A stretch of 64,000 bases of DNA from Cohaesibacter marisflavi (GTDB lineage Bacteria; Pseudomonadota; Alphaproteobacteria; Rhizobiales; Cohaesibacteraceae). The notes under the pieces were generated by a model. That model searched no databases, was not told the origin of the DNA, and worked only from the letters and a program-made list of their open reading frames with translations. The position numbers were made by a program, and so were the translations under genes. Positions 9,364 through 18,688 of the stretch are shown here, piece by piece. The stretch lies in assembly GCF_900115225.1 (NCBI RefSeq), contig NZ_FOVR01000007.1, positions 124,001 through 188,000 of the forward strand. Reading direction: 5' to 3'. How positions within the stretch are numbered: position 1 is the stretch's first letter; every line of letters begins with the position of its first letter.

Positions 9364-10782
9364 CTAGTTGGAGCTTTTTTCCAGCTCCCGCACCTGATCA
9401 GCAAGAGAGAAAACTTGCGACCACGGGTCCTGTTTTGCGCTTTTGGGGTCCGGGCGTTGGTCAGACGCATCATCCGAATTTTCGTCGGAGCTGTCGTCGT
9501 CGGTGTTTGAGGCTTCAGAATTTGACGCCTCAGACGCATTCTGCAGGTTGGCTGCCGTTCTCTCGACCCTTTCGCTGATCTGGGATGCCCGGATCACTGT
9601 TGCCTTGATCGCTTCGGCCTTTACCGAGGCGGTATCTTCACTGTCATCGTTGGCGTCTGCCTTGGGAGTGGTGAACTCGGACAGGCGGCTTGCGATCTGT
9701 TTGATTTCGTCACGAAGTATCTGCTCACGCGTGGTGAGAGGGCCACTGGGTATTTCCTCTCCCTTGTTGTCTTGGAGCTGTTTTTCGAGAGCATCAAGAC
9801 GTGTTGCAAGATCCTCGTTGTTGGCGAGCGCTTTATCCAGTTCGTCCTGTAGCACCTGCTTTTCCTTTTCGAGGCCATTGATGACGTTAGACAGATTTTC
9901 TCCGTCTTGCAGTTTCTGTTGGGTTTCCAGCTGCATGGCCAGATTGGCGATCTTGGCTTCTGCCTCCAGACGACGGGTTTCTGCTTCTGCCAGAAGGGTG
10001 TCGCTGTCGCTGCCTCTTTCTGACGTTTGCTGACTGGCGCGATCAAGCTGAATGGACAGCGTGTCGATTTTGCTGTCTCTGTCGGCAAGGTCGGCTTGCA
10101 AGCCATCGACTTTGTCCTGCAGAGCCGCGAGGCGTTCCTTGGTGCGGTCCAGCTCATTGGTGCGCTGCCCAAGCAGGGATTCTGTCTTGCTGCGCTCATT
10201 GGTCTGTGATGTCAGCTGGCTGGAGAGGCTTGAAATCTCGTCCCTGAGATTTTCTATGCGGGCCATCTGGGCGGCCAACTCGACCTTTTGTTCGTCGACA
10301 TTGGTTTCCAGATAGTAGATTTCCTTATTGAGGTCGACCTTGTCCGTTTCCAGATTTGCGATCGCCTGTCGGGCTTCAGCCAGCAGGGCTTTCGTGTCCT
10401 GCAGTAGGTCAGAGATCTGGTCGGTTTCTGCCTTTTGATCGGCCAGCGTGCTCTTGAGGCTTTCGATTTCCTCTTCATGCTGCTCGATGGTGGTATCGCG
10501 CTTCTCGAGAGTGGCGTTGAGGCGGTCGATCTTGATGGTCTGATTGGTCAGTTCATCTTGCCGGCGGTTGGATATGACCTCTAGTCGGCGCATGTCGACG
10601 GCCATCTCGGCGCGGATATGGTCCTTCTCGGCCTGAAGCTCGTTGTAGCTTATGGGAATTTCCGCCACGAGCCTTTTTTGGGTCAAGCGGACGGCCCGGC
10701 GCCAGATCATCGGAACCACAAGCAGCATCAGCAGCAGAGTGACAAATACCCCGAGCAATATGTACATGATGATTGCGATCAC
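9364..10782 (-). CDS. Membrane-anchored coiled-coil protein, unknown role
   Basis: One N-terminal transmembrane segment (YILLGVFVTLLLMLLVVPMIW) is followed by a basic stretch and about 300 residues of heptad-rich coiled coil (for instance RLNATLEKRDTTIEQHEEEI and LNKEIYYLETNVDEQKVEL), ending in an acidic, Asp/Ser-rich tail (SNSEASNTDDDSSDENSDDA) and a final short helix. Similar unnamed proteins occur across Rhizobiales; no enzyme motif is visible. GTG at 10782 is preferred because AAGGAAG lies upstream; ATG at 10767 is an alternative that removes five residues. Possible structural or scaffolding role at the inner membrane is inference only. Confidence 0.75.
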   Translation of the reverse strand: MIAIIMYILLGVFVTLLLMLLVVPMIWRRAVRLTQKRLVAEIPISYNELQAEKDHIRAEMAVDMRRLEVISNRRQDELTNQTIKIDRLNATLEKRDTTIEQHEEEIESLKSTLADQKAETDQISDLLQDTKALLAEARQAIANLETDKVDLNKEIYYLETNVDEQKVELAAQMARIENLRDEISSLSSQLTSQTNERSKTESLLGQRTNELDRTKERLAALQDKVDGLQADLADRDSKIDTLSIQLDRASQQTSERGSDSDTLLAEAETRRLEAEAKIANLAMQLETQQKLQDGENLSNVINGLEKEKQVLQDELDKALANNEDLATRLDALEKQLQDNKGEEIPSGPLTTREQILRDEIKQIASRLSEFTTPKADANDDSEDTASVKAEAIKATVIRASQISERVERTAANLQNASEASNSEASNTDDDSSDENSDDASDQRPDPKSAKQDPWSQVFSLADQVRELEKSSN

Positions 10783-11009
10783 GGTGTTTTTCTTCCTTGC
10801 TGGCGTGCCTTGGCAAACTTGAAATCTATGCGCCCATCAGATGGTCTTGTCAGCTTTCCAGATACAGACCGGCCAAACGGTGTGCAGCCGAAACCTCGAC
10901 ATTCAAACATAATCTCATATAGGCAGACAATCTGCCTTTCATGAAAAGAAAGGCTGTTATCGCCTAGATAGCAGCCAATCTTGCTTAGCGGAATTAAAAA
11001 ATAGCGTGA

Positions 11010-11052
11010 CACTGCGCTTTCTGACCGGAAATGCCGGTTGGAAAGAGCAGTG
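11010..11052 (-). terminator. Long imperfect hairpin downstream of eipA
   Basis: CACTGC/GCAGTG, CTTTC/GAAAG and ACCGG/CCGGT pair in order around the loop aaatg, with only single or double mismatches between blocks. Read on the minus strand it is followed after seven bases by a TATTTTTTAA run, as expected for the eipA terminator. The rest of 10783-11078 shows only a short AGGCAGA/TCTGCCT inverted repeat near 10922-10938 and no gene. Confidence 0.65.
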
Positions 11053-11078
11053 TCTATACAGTGTCTATGCAATCACAA

Positions 11079-11684
11079 TCAAAACGGGTTCCAGGTGGCT
11101 TTGCGTGTGAATTTCAAATAGCCGATATTCACGCCCAGCCTTGCGCCTACGCCGGAGCGAATGGGAACAATGTAATATTGCTGGTCAAGGCTCAGAACGG
11201 TAACACCGAAGCCGCCAACCAGATATGCTGAGCCATTGACCCCGACCCAGCGGCGATAGAGATAGTCAACGCTGGGTAGATGATAGACCAGCATCATGGT
11301 GCGGTTGCCATCACCGCCAAAATCCCAGCCGATCGAAGGCCCCTGCCAGAAGACTTTGTGTGTACCCATATTCTTGGTGTAGAGATCGCCTTCGCCATAA
11401 CGTGCGCCGGCAACGAAAGCTCCGCTACCTTCCTGGCCAAGAATGTAGCCGTTTGGCAGGCCATATTTCGAGACGGCTTTTTCAACCGCAGATGCCAGGC
11501 CGCCGGTGACAGTTCCAAAGAATTTGTGGCCAGTGGCCACGATTTCGTTCGTCGTGTAATGCTGGTTTGTCTGTGCGCGTGCTGTTGATGCGAAGACCGT
11601 CAGGGCCGCGATGGTGAACGCAAGCAAAAGCAATTCCTTGCCTTTGTTTCTCAGTTCGTTTGACCAGGCCAGATTTGCCATCAT
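11079..11684 (-). CDS. eipA: Envelope integrity protein EipA (DUF1134)
   Basis: A periplasmic protein of the DUF1134 family. In Brucella, EipA is a small beta-barrel needed for envelope stress resistance and is activated by CtrA. The product begins with a signal peptide (KELLLLAFTIAALTVFAST, cleavage near ARAQT) and then the conserved family blocks TNEIVATGHKFFG, GGLASAVEKAVSKYGLPNGYILG, FWQGPSIGWDFGGDG and the Gly-rich VGVNGSAYLVGGFGVTVL. Two adjacent ATGs (11684, 11681) follow AAGGAT; the frame is open another 20 codons. The gene is divergent from the YHS gene and its 3' side carries a strong hairpin. Confidence 0.9.
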   Translation of the reverse strand: MMANLAWSNELRNKGKELLLLAFTIAALTVFASTARAQTNQHYTTNEIVATGHKFFGTVTGGLASAVEKAVSKYGLPNGYILGQEGSGAFVAGARYGEGDLYTKNMGTHKVFWQGPSIGWDFGGDGNRTMMLVYHLPSVDYLYRRWVGVNGSAYLVGGFGVTVLSLDQQYYIVPIRSGVGARLGVNIGYLKFTRKATWNPF

Positions 11685-11994
11685 GAATATCCTTGTAATG
11701 CTGTGGCAGCTTTTCCACCGATCATCCTTCATTCTGCTTGCCATTTTTTACAGGAGTGGCCTCACTTGCAAGTGAAAATGAAAAGCTTTTGTTTACATTG
11801 ATCGTTGGATGACACTTTTATTTAACGGAAAGACTCACAATCTGATTTTAACTCGAAATAAGAGCAAAAAAGTGATTGCCATTGCATCTCATCCACTGTT
11901 GCCCCTTTTTTGTGATAAAAAGGCGGATGCATTGCTTCAGAAACGAGTAATACGATGCGGGCGCTCCATGGTTGGTCGACAAGGATTTCTCTGT
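11685..11994. promoter_or_regulatory. Divergent control region eipA / YHS gene
   Basis: Holds no gene. It contains the 14-bp perfect palindrome TCACTTGCAAGTGA at 11762-11775, close to the eipA side, and two TTAAC half-sites (11822-11826 and 11848-11852) of the kind CtrA recognises, although not in the TTAA-N7-TTAA arrangement. The AT content is high from 11775 to 11880. Confidence 0.45.
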
Positions 11995-12465
11995 ATGCGT
12001 CTTCTCCTTATTCTGCTTGCTCTTGTCTTTTCAGCAACGGGCATGAGTTCGACTGCAGAGGCGTCAGCGCAGTCACGCAGGATTGTGACTGATTCCCGTT
12101 CGGGCTATGCCATCTACGGGTATGACCCGGTTGCCTATTTCACGGAGCATTCGGCCGTCTTAGGCCTTAGAGAGCATGAATATGTCTGGAACGGGGTCTC
12201 GTGGATCTTCTCTACCAGAGCCAACAAAGCCGTATTCATGCAGAACCCGGATGTTTACGCGCCTCAATATGGCGGGCACGGTGCGTTGGCGATGGCCCGG
12301 GGCTATGCATCGGACAGCAACCCCAATGTCTGGGCGATTTACAGGAACCGGCTGTTTCTTTTCTATTCCTATACTGCGCGTGCGGCCTGGGCTGAGGCGG
12401 TTGACCTGCATGTGGAACGTGCCGATGGCGAATGGCCCGCGATCGAGGGCACCTTGTCGCGCTGA
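11995..12465 (+). CDS. Secreted YHS-domain protein
   Basis: A 156-residue exported protein with signal peptide (MRLLLILLALVFSATGM, cleavage near AEASA) and a YHS-type domain: GYAIYGYDPVAYFTE, then the aromatic EYVWNGVSWIFST, NPDVYAPQYGGHGALAMARG. This variant is common in alphaproteobacteria; YHS domains are proposed to bind metal, but the usual cysteines are absent here, so its ligand is unknown. AAGGA precedes the chosen ATG by about nine bases; the frame is open 62 codons further back but the upstream part has no protein-like character. Confidence 0.82.
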   Translation: MRLLLILLALVFSATGMSSTAEASAQSRRIVTDSRSGYAIYGYDPVAYFTEHSAVLGLREHEYVWNGVSWIFSTRANKAVFMQNPDVYAPQYGGHGALAMARGYASDSNPNVWAIYRNRLFLFYSYTARAAWAEAVDLHVERADGEWPAIEGTLSR

Positions 12466-12720
12466 ATTGTGTAAAAGCGTGTCTAATCTTTTCAATCTGC
12501 GTTGCTGGCTGCGTGAAAATGCGCAAGCGTCTGTGAAACAGGTCGATTGTGCGGCTTCTGGCCTTGGCAGCGGGGGGGCTAAAAGGTAATGCTTCCAATT
12601 GTGCGAAAGGTTGATTCGTATTCTAATAAATCTGCTAACCTTTGGGGTCCGTTGAGTATCAGGAACCAGAGCTGGTGTTGAACCGAGCCCAAAGCTATGC
12701 CGCTGCTTTTAGAGGGTGCA

Positions 12721-13431
12721 ATGTCTGGTATTGATACACTGTCTTCGATGGATTTGGCCGCGCTGCTTTGCAGCCGTGTTTGTCACGATATCATCAGTCC
12801 TGTCGGGGCCGTCATCAACGGTCTGGAAGTTCTTGAAGAAGATAATGGCGAGGAGATGCAGACCTTCGCCATGGAGCTTATTACCAAGAGCGCCAGCACG
12901 GCATCTGCCAAACTTCAGTTCGCACGCCTCGCATTCGGTGCAGCAGGCTCTGCCGGGGCGGAGATCGATACCGGGGATGCAGAAAGTGTTGCGCGTGGCT
13001 ATATGAACTCCGAGAAGGCTGAAATAGAGTGGGAAGGCACCCGCGTATTGATGCCGAAAAATCTGGTCAAGCTGCTGCTCAACCTGATCATGATCAGCAT
13101 TTCAACCATTCCTCGCGGGGGGACCATCAAGGTATCTCATGAGGGCGATCCCAAATATCCGACCTTCAAACTGGTTTCCGAAGGCAAGAATGCCCGCATC
13201 CCGGCAAGCCTTGATCGGCTGCTGCGCGGTCGTCCGGCTGACGAACAGGGATTCACTGCCAACTCAATCCAGCCTTATTATACCGGCCTGCTTGCGCGGG
13301 AAGCCAAAATGGACCTCGCGTTTGATTGGGTTGATGACACCATCACCATTCAGGCCAAGCCGGTTCACATTCCAAGTGCCGATGAAATGATCGGTCAGGC
13401 GATCCCGAGCGAGGAGCCTTCCGAAGCTTGA
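12721..13431 (+). CDS. chpT: Histidine phosphotransferase ChpT
   Basis: Relays phosphate from the hybrid kinase CckA to the regulators CtrA and CpdR in the alphaproteobacterial cell-cycle circuit. The 236 residues contain the phosphotransfer helix with LCSRVCHDIISPVGAVINGLE, whose His is the expected phospho-acceptor, followed by a degenerate ATPase-like fold (KNLVKLLLNLIMISISTIPRGG) that lacks nucleotide-binding boxes, as in ChpT. MSGIDTLSS is taken as the start, with GAGGG ten bases before. Its presence near ctrA and sciP in one window is notable. It ends 262 bp before cheA. Confidence 0.93.
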   Translation: MSGIDTLSSMDLAALLCSRVCHDIISPVGAVINGLEVLEEDNGEEMQTFAMELITKSASTASAKLQFARLAFGAAGSAGAEIDTGDAESVARGYMNSEKAEIEWEGTRVLMPKNLVKLLLNLIMISISTIPRGGTIKVSHEGDPKYPTFKLVSEGKNARIPASLDRLLRGRPADEQGFTANSIQPYYTGLLAREAKMDLAFDWVDDTITIQAKPVHIPSADEMIGQAIPSEEPSEA

Positions 13432-13693
13432 GGTGATCCGTAGAGTTACTTATCGTAAACGGATAATATTCTGGACAGAACTGTATCCAGACTATTGAAT
13501 TTATTCTACATTAATCAAGTATAGTCATTCATACCAAAGTCGCGAAACTTTTATAAACAGATGCCCCGAGAATTGCATCAAGTTTGAATGTTTGTGTGCT
13601 TTGCTTCAGCTTAAATTAACGCTTTGGCCCGAGACTGAAGCGGAATAACTGTCTATTCGGACCGGTTTCCGCCAAGAATCAGGGTTTTAGGCC

Positions 13694-16525
13694 ATGGATG
13701 ATCTTTTACGTGAATTTATCGAGGAAACGAATGAAAGCCTTGACGTTGTAGACGTTGAGCTTGTCAAATTTGAGCAAGAGCCAAATAATGCTCAGATCCT
13801 CGATAACATCTTTCGTCTCGTACATACTATCAAAGGGACTTGCGGTTTCTTGGGGCTTCCAAGACTAGAAAGCCTTGCGCATGCCGCCGAGACCTTGATG
13901 GGCAAGTTCCGAGACGGGGCTCCTGTGACAGGAGAAGCTGTTTCCATCATTCTTGTCTCGCTTGATCGAATTAAGGAGATCGTCGGAGAGCTGGAGGCGA
14001 ATGAGGCGGAACCAGAAGGCTCTGATGATGATCTCATTGATCAGTTGGATCGCTTGTCTGGCGTAGGAAAGTGGGCCGGGCAGGGAACCTCTGTGGTGGA
14101 TCAGGCCAGTGGCGGCGGCGCTGAAGCGCCCGCAGCAGACGTTGCTGAAGAAACCCCGGCAGCAGAAGCGCCATCCGAAGGCGAACCCGCTCACGAAGTT
14201 TATCAGGTTCTGGAGCGTGAGCTCAAGGCCGGTGAGGTTTCTCTGGATGAGTTGGAACGCGCTTTCCGCGAGGCCGACGGTCCAGAAGATTTCGACGTAG
14301 CCCAGAGCGCAAAGGAAGCTGCCGAAGCTGCCGTTGCCGATGCTGCTGCGCAGAAACGTCTAGGCAAGGTGCCAACGACCAAGGCTCCTGCCGAAAAGGC
14401 GCCTGTGGCCAAAAAGAAAAAAGAAGAGCCCAAAGCCGAGAAAGAGCAGAAATCGGGCGGCGGGGCACATCAGTCCATCCGCGTGAATGTCGAAACGCTC
14501 GAACATCTCATGACCATGGTTTCCGAGCTGGTGCTGACCCGCAACCAGTTGCTCGAAATCGTGCGCCGTCATGAAGATTCCGAATTCAAGGTTCCGTTGC
14601 AGCGTCTCTCCAACGTCACCGTTGAACTGCAGGAAGGGGTCATGAAGACCCGTATGCAGCCAATCGGTAACGCCTGGCAGAAACTGCCACGTATCGTTCG
14701 CGATCTGGCCAACGACCTGCACAAGGAAATCGATCTGGTCATGATCGGTCAGGATACTGAACTTGACCGCCAGGTTCTAGAACTGATCAAAGATCCCCTG
14801 ACCCACATGGTCCGCAACTCTGCCGACCATGGTCTGGAGAATGGTGAAGAACGTGTTGCCATGGGCAAGCCGGCCAAGGGCACTGTGACCCTTTCCGCTT
14901 ATCATGAAGGCGGGCATATCATCATCGACATTTCCGATGACGGGCGCGGTATCAACACCGAGAAGGTCAAGGAAAAGATCCTCAAGAATGAGCTTGCGAC
15001 TGAAGCTGAGCTGGACAAAATGTCCGAACAGCAGATCAACAAGTTCATCTTTGCGGCTGGCTTCTCTACTGCCGAGAAAGTGACCAACGTGTCCGGTCGC
15101 GGTGTCGGCATGGACGTTGTTCGCAACAACATCGAACTGATCGGTGGGTCCGTTGATCTGAAGTCCATTCCGGGCAAGGGGTCGACCTTCTCCATCAAGA
15201 TCCCACTGACGCTGGCCATCGTTTCCACATTGCTGGTCGAGGCATCGGGTGATCGTTTTGCGATCCCGCAGCTCTCCGTTGTAGAGCTGGTTCGTGTCCA
15301 GAATAATTCCGAGCACAAGATCGAACGGATCAAGGATACGCCGGTGCTGCGCTTGCGCAACAAGCTGCTGCCGCTCATCCATTTGAGCAACCTGCTTGGC
15401 ATTGATAACAAGGGCGAGACCAACGATATCGAACTGGATGACAATGGCTTTATTGTCGTCATGCAGGTTGGTGCCCAGACCTTCGGCGTTGTTGTGGATG
15501 CTGTCTTCCATACTGAGGAAATCGTGGTCAAACCTATGGCGACCATGCTGCGCCACCTGACCATGTTCTCCGGTAACACCATTCTGGGTGATGGTTCCGT
15601 GATCATGATCCTTGATCCCAATGGTGTGGCTCAGGCCTTCGGTAGCCATGTTGGCACCGATGTGGAAGCCAGCACTGAAGCTGCAGAAAAAGAAGCGCTG
15701 CCAGAGGAACAGAATACTGTTTCGCTGCTCATCTTCCGCGCCGGTTCGCCAGAACCGAAAGCTGTGCCGCTTTCACTGGTCACGCGTCTGGAAGAATTCG
15801 AAATCGAACAGATCGAATTCTCCAATGGTCGCGACATGGTTCAGTATCGAGGCAGCCTGATGCCGCTGGTTCAGGTCAACGACTTCGTGCAGCGTCGCAC
15901 CGAAGGATCCCAGCCGATGCTGGTCTTCTCTGATGCAGGGCGCTCCATGGGTCTGGTGGTAGATGAAATCGTCGATATTGTCGACGAACAGCTCAATATC
16001 GAGGTGTCCTCAGAAGTTCCGGGCATTCTTGGTACGGCAGTGATCAAGGGCAAGGCAACCGAGATCATCGATGTGGGGCACTTCTTGCCACAGGCTTTCG
16101 AGGACTGGTTCCATCGCAAGGAAATGAGTGACGAGGATCTTCTGACCAAGAAACTGCTGTTTGTTGATGACTCCAGCTTCTTCCGTAACATGCTCGGCCC
16201 AGTGTTGAAAGCGGCCGGTTATGAAGTGACGATTTGTTCGTCCGGTTCAGAGGCTCTGTCTGTTCTTGAGAGAGACCCGAGCTACGAGATCGTCGTATCG
16301 GATATCGAAATGCCCGAAATGAACGGCTTCGAGCTTTGCGAGGCAATCCGCCGTCAGCCAGCGACCCGCGATATTCCAATTATCGCCCTGTCATCGCTGT
16401 GCACGCCGGCTGCTATCGAGCGCGGTCGTCAGGCTGGCTTCAATGACTATGTTGCCAAGTTTGACCGTCCTGGCCTCATTGCCTCTCTGAAGGAACAACG
16501 CATTGAATTGGGAGTTGCAGCATGA
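13694..16525 (+). CDS. cheA: Hybrid chemotaxis kinase CheA with receiver domain
   Basis: Central kinase of the chemotaxis complex: it takes signals from receptors through CheW and phosphorylates CheY and CheB. Domains in order over 943 residues: HPt (His44 in LVHTIKGTCGFLG), an Ala/Glu/Lys-rich linker (about 120-255), dimerisation and ATPase (RMQPIGNAWQKLPRIVRDLA, ADHGLE, DDGRGIN, GRGVGMDVV), a CheW-like regulatory domain, a second CheW-like segment (VSLLIFRAGSPEPKAVPLSL onward), and a C-terminal receiver (KKLLFVDDSSFFRN, VVSDIEMPEMNG). The C-terminal receiver is known in alphaproteobacterial CheA proteins and may act as a phosphate sink. First gene of cheA-cheW-cheY-cheB-cheR; its stop overlaps the cheW start by four bases. 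Confidence 0.95.
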   Translation: MDDLLREFIEETNESLDVVDVELVKFEQEPNNAQILDNIFRLVHTIKGTCGFLGLPRLESLAHAAETLMGKFRDGAPVTGEAVSIILVSLDRIKEIVGELEANEAEPEGSDDDLIDQLDRLSGVGKWAGQGTSVVDQASGGGAEAPAADVAEETPAAEAPSEGEPAHEVYQVLERELKAGEVSLDELERAFREADGPEDFDVAQSAKEAAEAAVADAAAQKRLGKVPTTKAPAEKAPVAKKKKEEPKAEKEQKSGGGAHQSIRVNVETLEHLMTMVSELVLTRNQLLEIVRRHEDSEFKVPLQRLSNVTVELQEGVMKTRMQPIGNAWQKLPRIVRDLANDLHKEIDLVMIGQDTELDRQVLELIKDPLTHMVRNSADHGLENGEERVAMGKPAKGTVTLSAYHEGGHIIIDISDDGRGINTEKVKEKILKNELATEAELDKMSEQQINKFIFAAGFSTAEKVTNVSGRGVGMDVVRNNIELIGGSVDLKSIPGKGSTFSIKIPLTLAIVSTLLVEASGDRFAIPQLSVVELVRVQNNSEHKIERIKDTPVLRLRNKLLPLIHLSNLLGIDNKGETNDIELDDNGFIVVMQVGAQTFGVVVDAVFHTEEIVVKPMATMLRHLTMFSGNTILGDGSVIMILDPNGVAQAFGSHVGTDVEASTEAAEKEALPEEQNTVSLLIFRAGSPEPKAVPLSLVTRLEEFEIEQIEFSNGRDMVQYRGSLMPLVQVNDFVQRRTEGSQPMLVFSDAGRSMGLVVDEIVDIVDEQLNIEVSSEVPGILGTAVIKGKATEIIDVGHFLPQAFEDWFHRKEMSDEDLLTKKLLFVDDSSFFRNMLGPVLKAAGYEVTICSSGSEALSVLERDPSYEIVVSDIEMPEMNGFELCEAIRRQPATRDIPIIALSSLCTPAAIERGRQAGFNDYVAKFDRPGLIASLKEQRIELGVAA

Positions 16526-17013
16526 GCAACCATCATATGACACCAGAGCTGGAAGATGACAGCGTCAATGAAACTATCCAGTATGTGACGATCTTCATCT
16601 CCGGCCAGCTGTTTGGCTTGCCAATCAACCGCGTTCACGACGTTTTCGTTCCCGAATCTGTTACCCGCGTTCCTCTGTCTCAGGTGGAAATTGCCGGTGT
16701 GCTGAACCTCCGTGGACGGATCGTGACGGCAATTGATATGCGCAAGCGTCTTGGTCTGCCCCCTCATGAACATGAGGGAAGCATGATGGCTATCGGAATC
16801 GAGTTCAAGGAGGAATCCTACGGCCTGATTATCGATAGCGTTGGGGAGGTTCTGGATTTGAGCGAGACGAGCCGTGAGGCCGTGCCAAGCAATCTTGATT
16901 CCCGCTGGGCTGACATTGCAGCTGGCGTGCATCGCTTGGACAGGGAACTCATGGTTATTCTCGATGTTGATCGTGTTCTGGGCGATATGGTTACAACGGG
17001 CGTTGCTGCCTAG
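16522..17013 (+). CDS. cheW: Chemotaxis adaptor CheW
   Basis: A 163-residue adaptor that couples CheA to methyl-accepting receptors. The CheW fold is plain: QYVTIFISGQLFGLPINRVHDVF, then VAGVLNLRGRIVTAIDMRKRLGL-type core (here EIAGVLNLRGRIVTAIDMRK) and SYGLIIDSVGEVLDL. The ATGA overlap with cheA means translational coupling. The last line of the protein, ELMVILDVDRVLGDM, matches the typical CheW end. Confidence 0.95.
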   Translation: MSNHHMTPELEDDSVNETIQYVTIFISGQLFGLPINRVHDVFVPESVTRVPLSQVEIAGVLNLRGRIVTAIDMRKRLGLPPHEHEGSMMAIGIEFKEESYGLIIDSVGEVLDLSETSREAVPSNLDSRWADIAAGVHRLDRELMVILDVDRVLGDMVTTGVAA

Positions 17014-17050
17014 TTGATCCCGCTCGGCGGTACCTTTGGAGACAAAGAAT

Positions 17051-17416
17051 ATGAAAACGTGTCTGGTAGTTGATGACTCCAGTGTGATCAGAAAAGTTGC
17101 TCGTCGCATTCTTGAAGATCTCGACTTCGAGATCTTCGAGGCGGAAGATGGCAAGGAAGCTCTTGAGAGCTGTGCGGCTCAAATGCCTGATGCCGTGCTG
17201 CTTGACTGGAATATGCCTGTCATGGACGGTCTGGATTTTCTTATGGAGCTTCGCAAACTGGAAGGCGGAGCAAATCCGAAGGTTATCTTCTGTACCACTG
17301 AAAATGATGTTGCGCACATAGCAAAGGCGATCCGTGCTGGGGCAAACGAGTATATTATGAAACCGTTTGACCGCGACATCGTGGAAGCCAAGCTTCAAGA
17401 AGTCGGTCTGATTTAA
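17051..17416 (+). CDS. cheY: Single-domain response regulator CheY
   Basis: A 121-residue receiver with no output domain: acidic pair in CLVVDDSS, phospho-acceptor Asp52 in LLDWNMPVMDG, Thr in FCTTEND and Lys in IMKPFDR. Phosphorylated CheY binds the flagellar switch to change rotation. The ATG at 17051 is chosen over a TTG 15 bases upstream because GGAG lies at a proper distance. Position within the che operon supports the assignment. Confidence 0.93.
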   Translation: MKTCLVVDDSSVIRKVARRILEDLDFEIFEAEDGKEALESCAAQMPDAVLLDWNMPVMDGLDFLMELRKLEGGANPKVIFCTTENDVAHIAKAIRAGANEYIMKPFDRDIVEAKLQEVGLI

Positions 17417-17446
17417 GTCAGTTTTCCTCTTGTGTGAGTTTTTAAT

Positions 17447-18688
17447 ATGGGTCTGATGTCCGCTGAGGCTACTGTTGCGAAATCTCCTTCACGACAAGTG
17501 AAAGTGATGGTAGTCGATGACTCTGTTGTCATTCGTGGTTTGATTAGTCGGTGGGTCAGCGAGGATCCGGCGCTTGAACTGGTTGGATCGCATCGCAATG
17601 GCCGTTTGGCTGTTGAGGATATCGCCAAGTCAAAACCTGATATCGTTGTTCTGGACATCGAAATGCCCGACATGGACGGGCTCACTGCGCTGCCTCTGCT
17701 TTTGAAAAACTACTCAAAAGCGAGAATTCTGATGGCTTCGACGCTAACCCGTCGTAACGCCGAAATCAGTTTGCGTGCGCTTTCGCTGGGCGCTACCGAT
17801 TACGTGCCCAAGCCGGAATCGAACAGCCAGATCACCACATCCCGTGAATTCCGCACAGAGCTGCTGGCCAAGATCAAGGCTATTGGCGGCGCTGTTGAGG
17901 ATGGCCCTGCGCAGTTTCGTGCATCGCGTGCTACGGCTGGCCGTCTAGGCGCAGCACCGACCGCACGCGCACAGCAAAGCCGACAGGCCCTTGCTGCCGA
18001 TACTGCCGCTGGACGCAAGCCTGCGACTGCAACGGCTGCTTCGGCTCCAGTAGGGACTGTTGCGGGTCCAAACGGGATCATGCTGCGCAAGATGGGGTCT
18101 GCTCGCCCTCGTGCGTTGTTGATTGGCAGCTCTACTGGTGGGCCACAGGCTCTTGAAAAGCTGCTTCAGGAAATCGGGCCACAAATGCGTTCGGCGCCAA
18201 TTCTGATCACCCAGCACATGCCGGCGACCTTTACGGCCATTCTAGCCGATCATTTGGCCCGGGCTTCCGGAATGCCTTCAGCGGAAGCGCAGGATGGAGA
18301 GGTGGTGCAGAACGGGCATATCTATGTTGCCCCTGGTGGCAAGCATATGGAATTGACCAAACAGGCCGGCCAGGCTGTTATCAGGCTCACCGATGGGCCG
18401 CCGGTGAATTTCTGCAAGCCAGCAGTTGATCCATTTTTCGAAAGTGCTGCTCAGGTCTATGGTGCAGCCGCTCTCGGTGTCATTCTGACCGGTATGGGCC
18501 ATGATGGCGCTGCAGGCGCTCGCCACATTGTTGATGCCGGTGGCAGTATATTAGCTCAAGATGAAGCAAGCAGTGTTGTTTGGGGCATGCCAGGAGCCGC
18601 CGCACAGGCTGGTGTCTGCGCTGCCGTCATACCGCTCAATCAGATTGGCTCCAAAGTAATGCGTGTATTTAGGGGGGAGCGGACATGA
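17447..18688 (+). CDS. cheB: Chemotaxis methylesterase/deamidase CheB
   Basis: Removes methyl groups from receptors to give adaptation. N-terminal receiver (MVVDDSVVIRG, phospho-acceptor Asp70 in IVVLDIEMPDMDG) joined by an Ala/Thr/Arg-rich linker (about 150-215) to the esterase domain with the triad elements LLIGSSTGGPQ (Ser), ILITQHMP (His) and LTGMGHDGAAGA (Asp). 413 residues, slightly longer than enteric CheB because of the linker. The Shine-Dalgarno region is weak. The stop overlaps cheR by four bases. Confidence 0.95.
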   Translation: MGLMSAEATVAKSPSRQVKVMVVDDSVVIRGLISRWVSEDPALELVGSHRNGRLAVEDIAKSKPDIVVLDIEMPDMDGLTALPLLLKNYSKARILMASTLTRRNAEISLRALSLGATDYVPKPESNSQITTSREFRTELLAKIKAIGGAVEDGPAQFRASRATAGRLGAAPTARAQQSRQALAADTAAGRKPATATAASAPVGTVAGPNGIMLRKMGSARPRALLIGSSTGGPQALEKLLQEIGPQMRSAPILITQHMPATFTAILADHLARASGMPSAEAQDGEVVQNGHIYVAPGGKHMELTKQAGQAVIRLTDGPPVNFCKPAVDPFFESAAQVYGAAALGVILTGMGHDGAAGARHIVDAGGSILAQDEASSVVWGMPGAAAQAGVCAAVIPLNQIGSKVMRVFRGERT

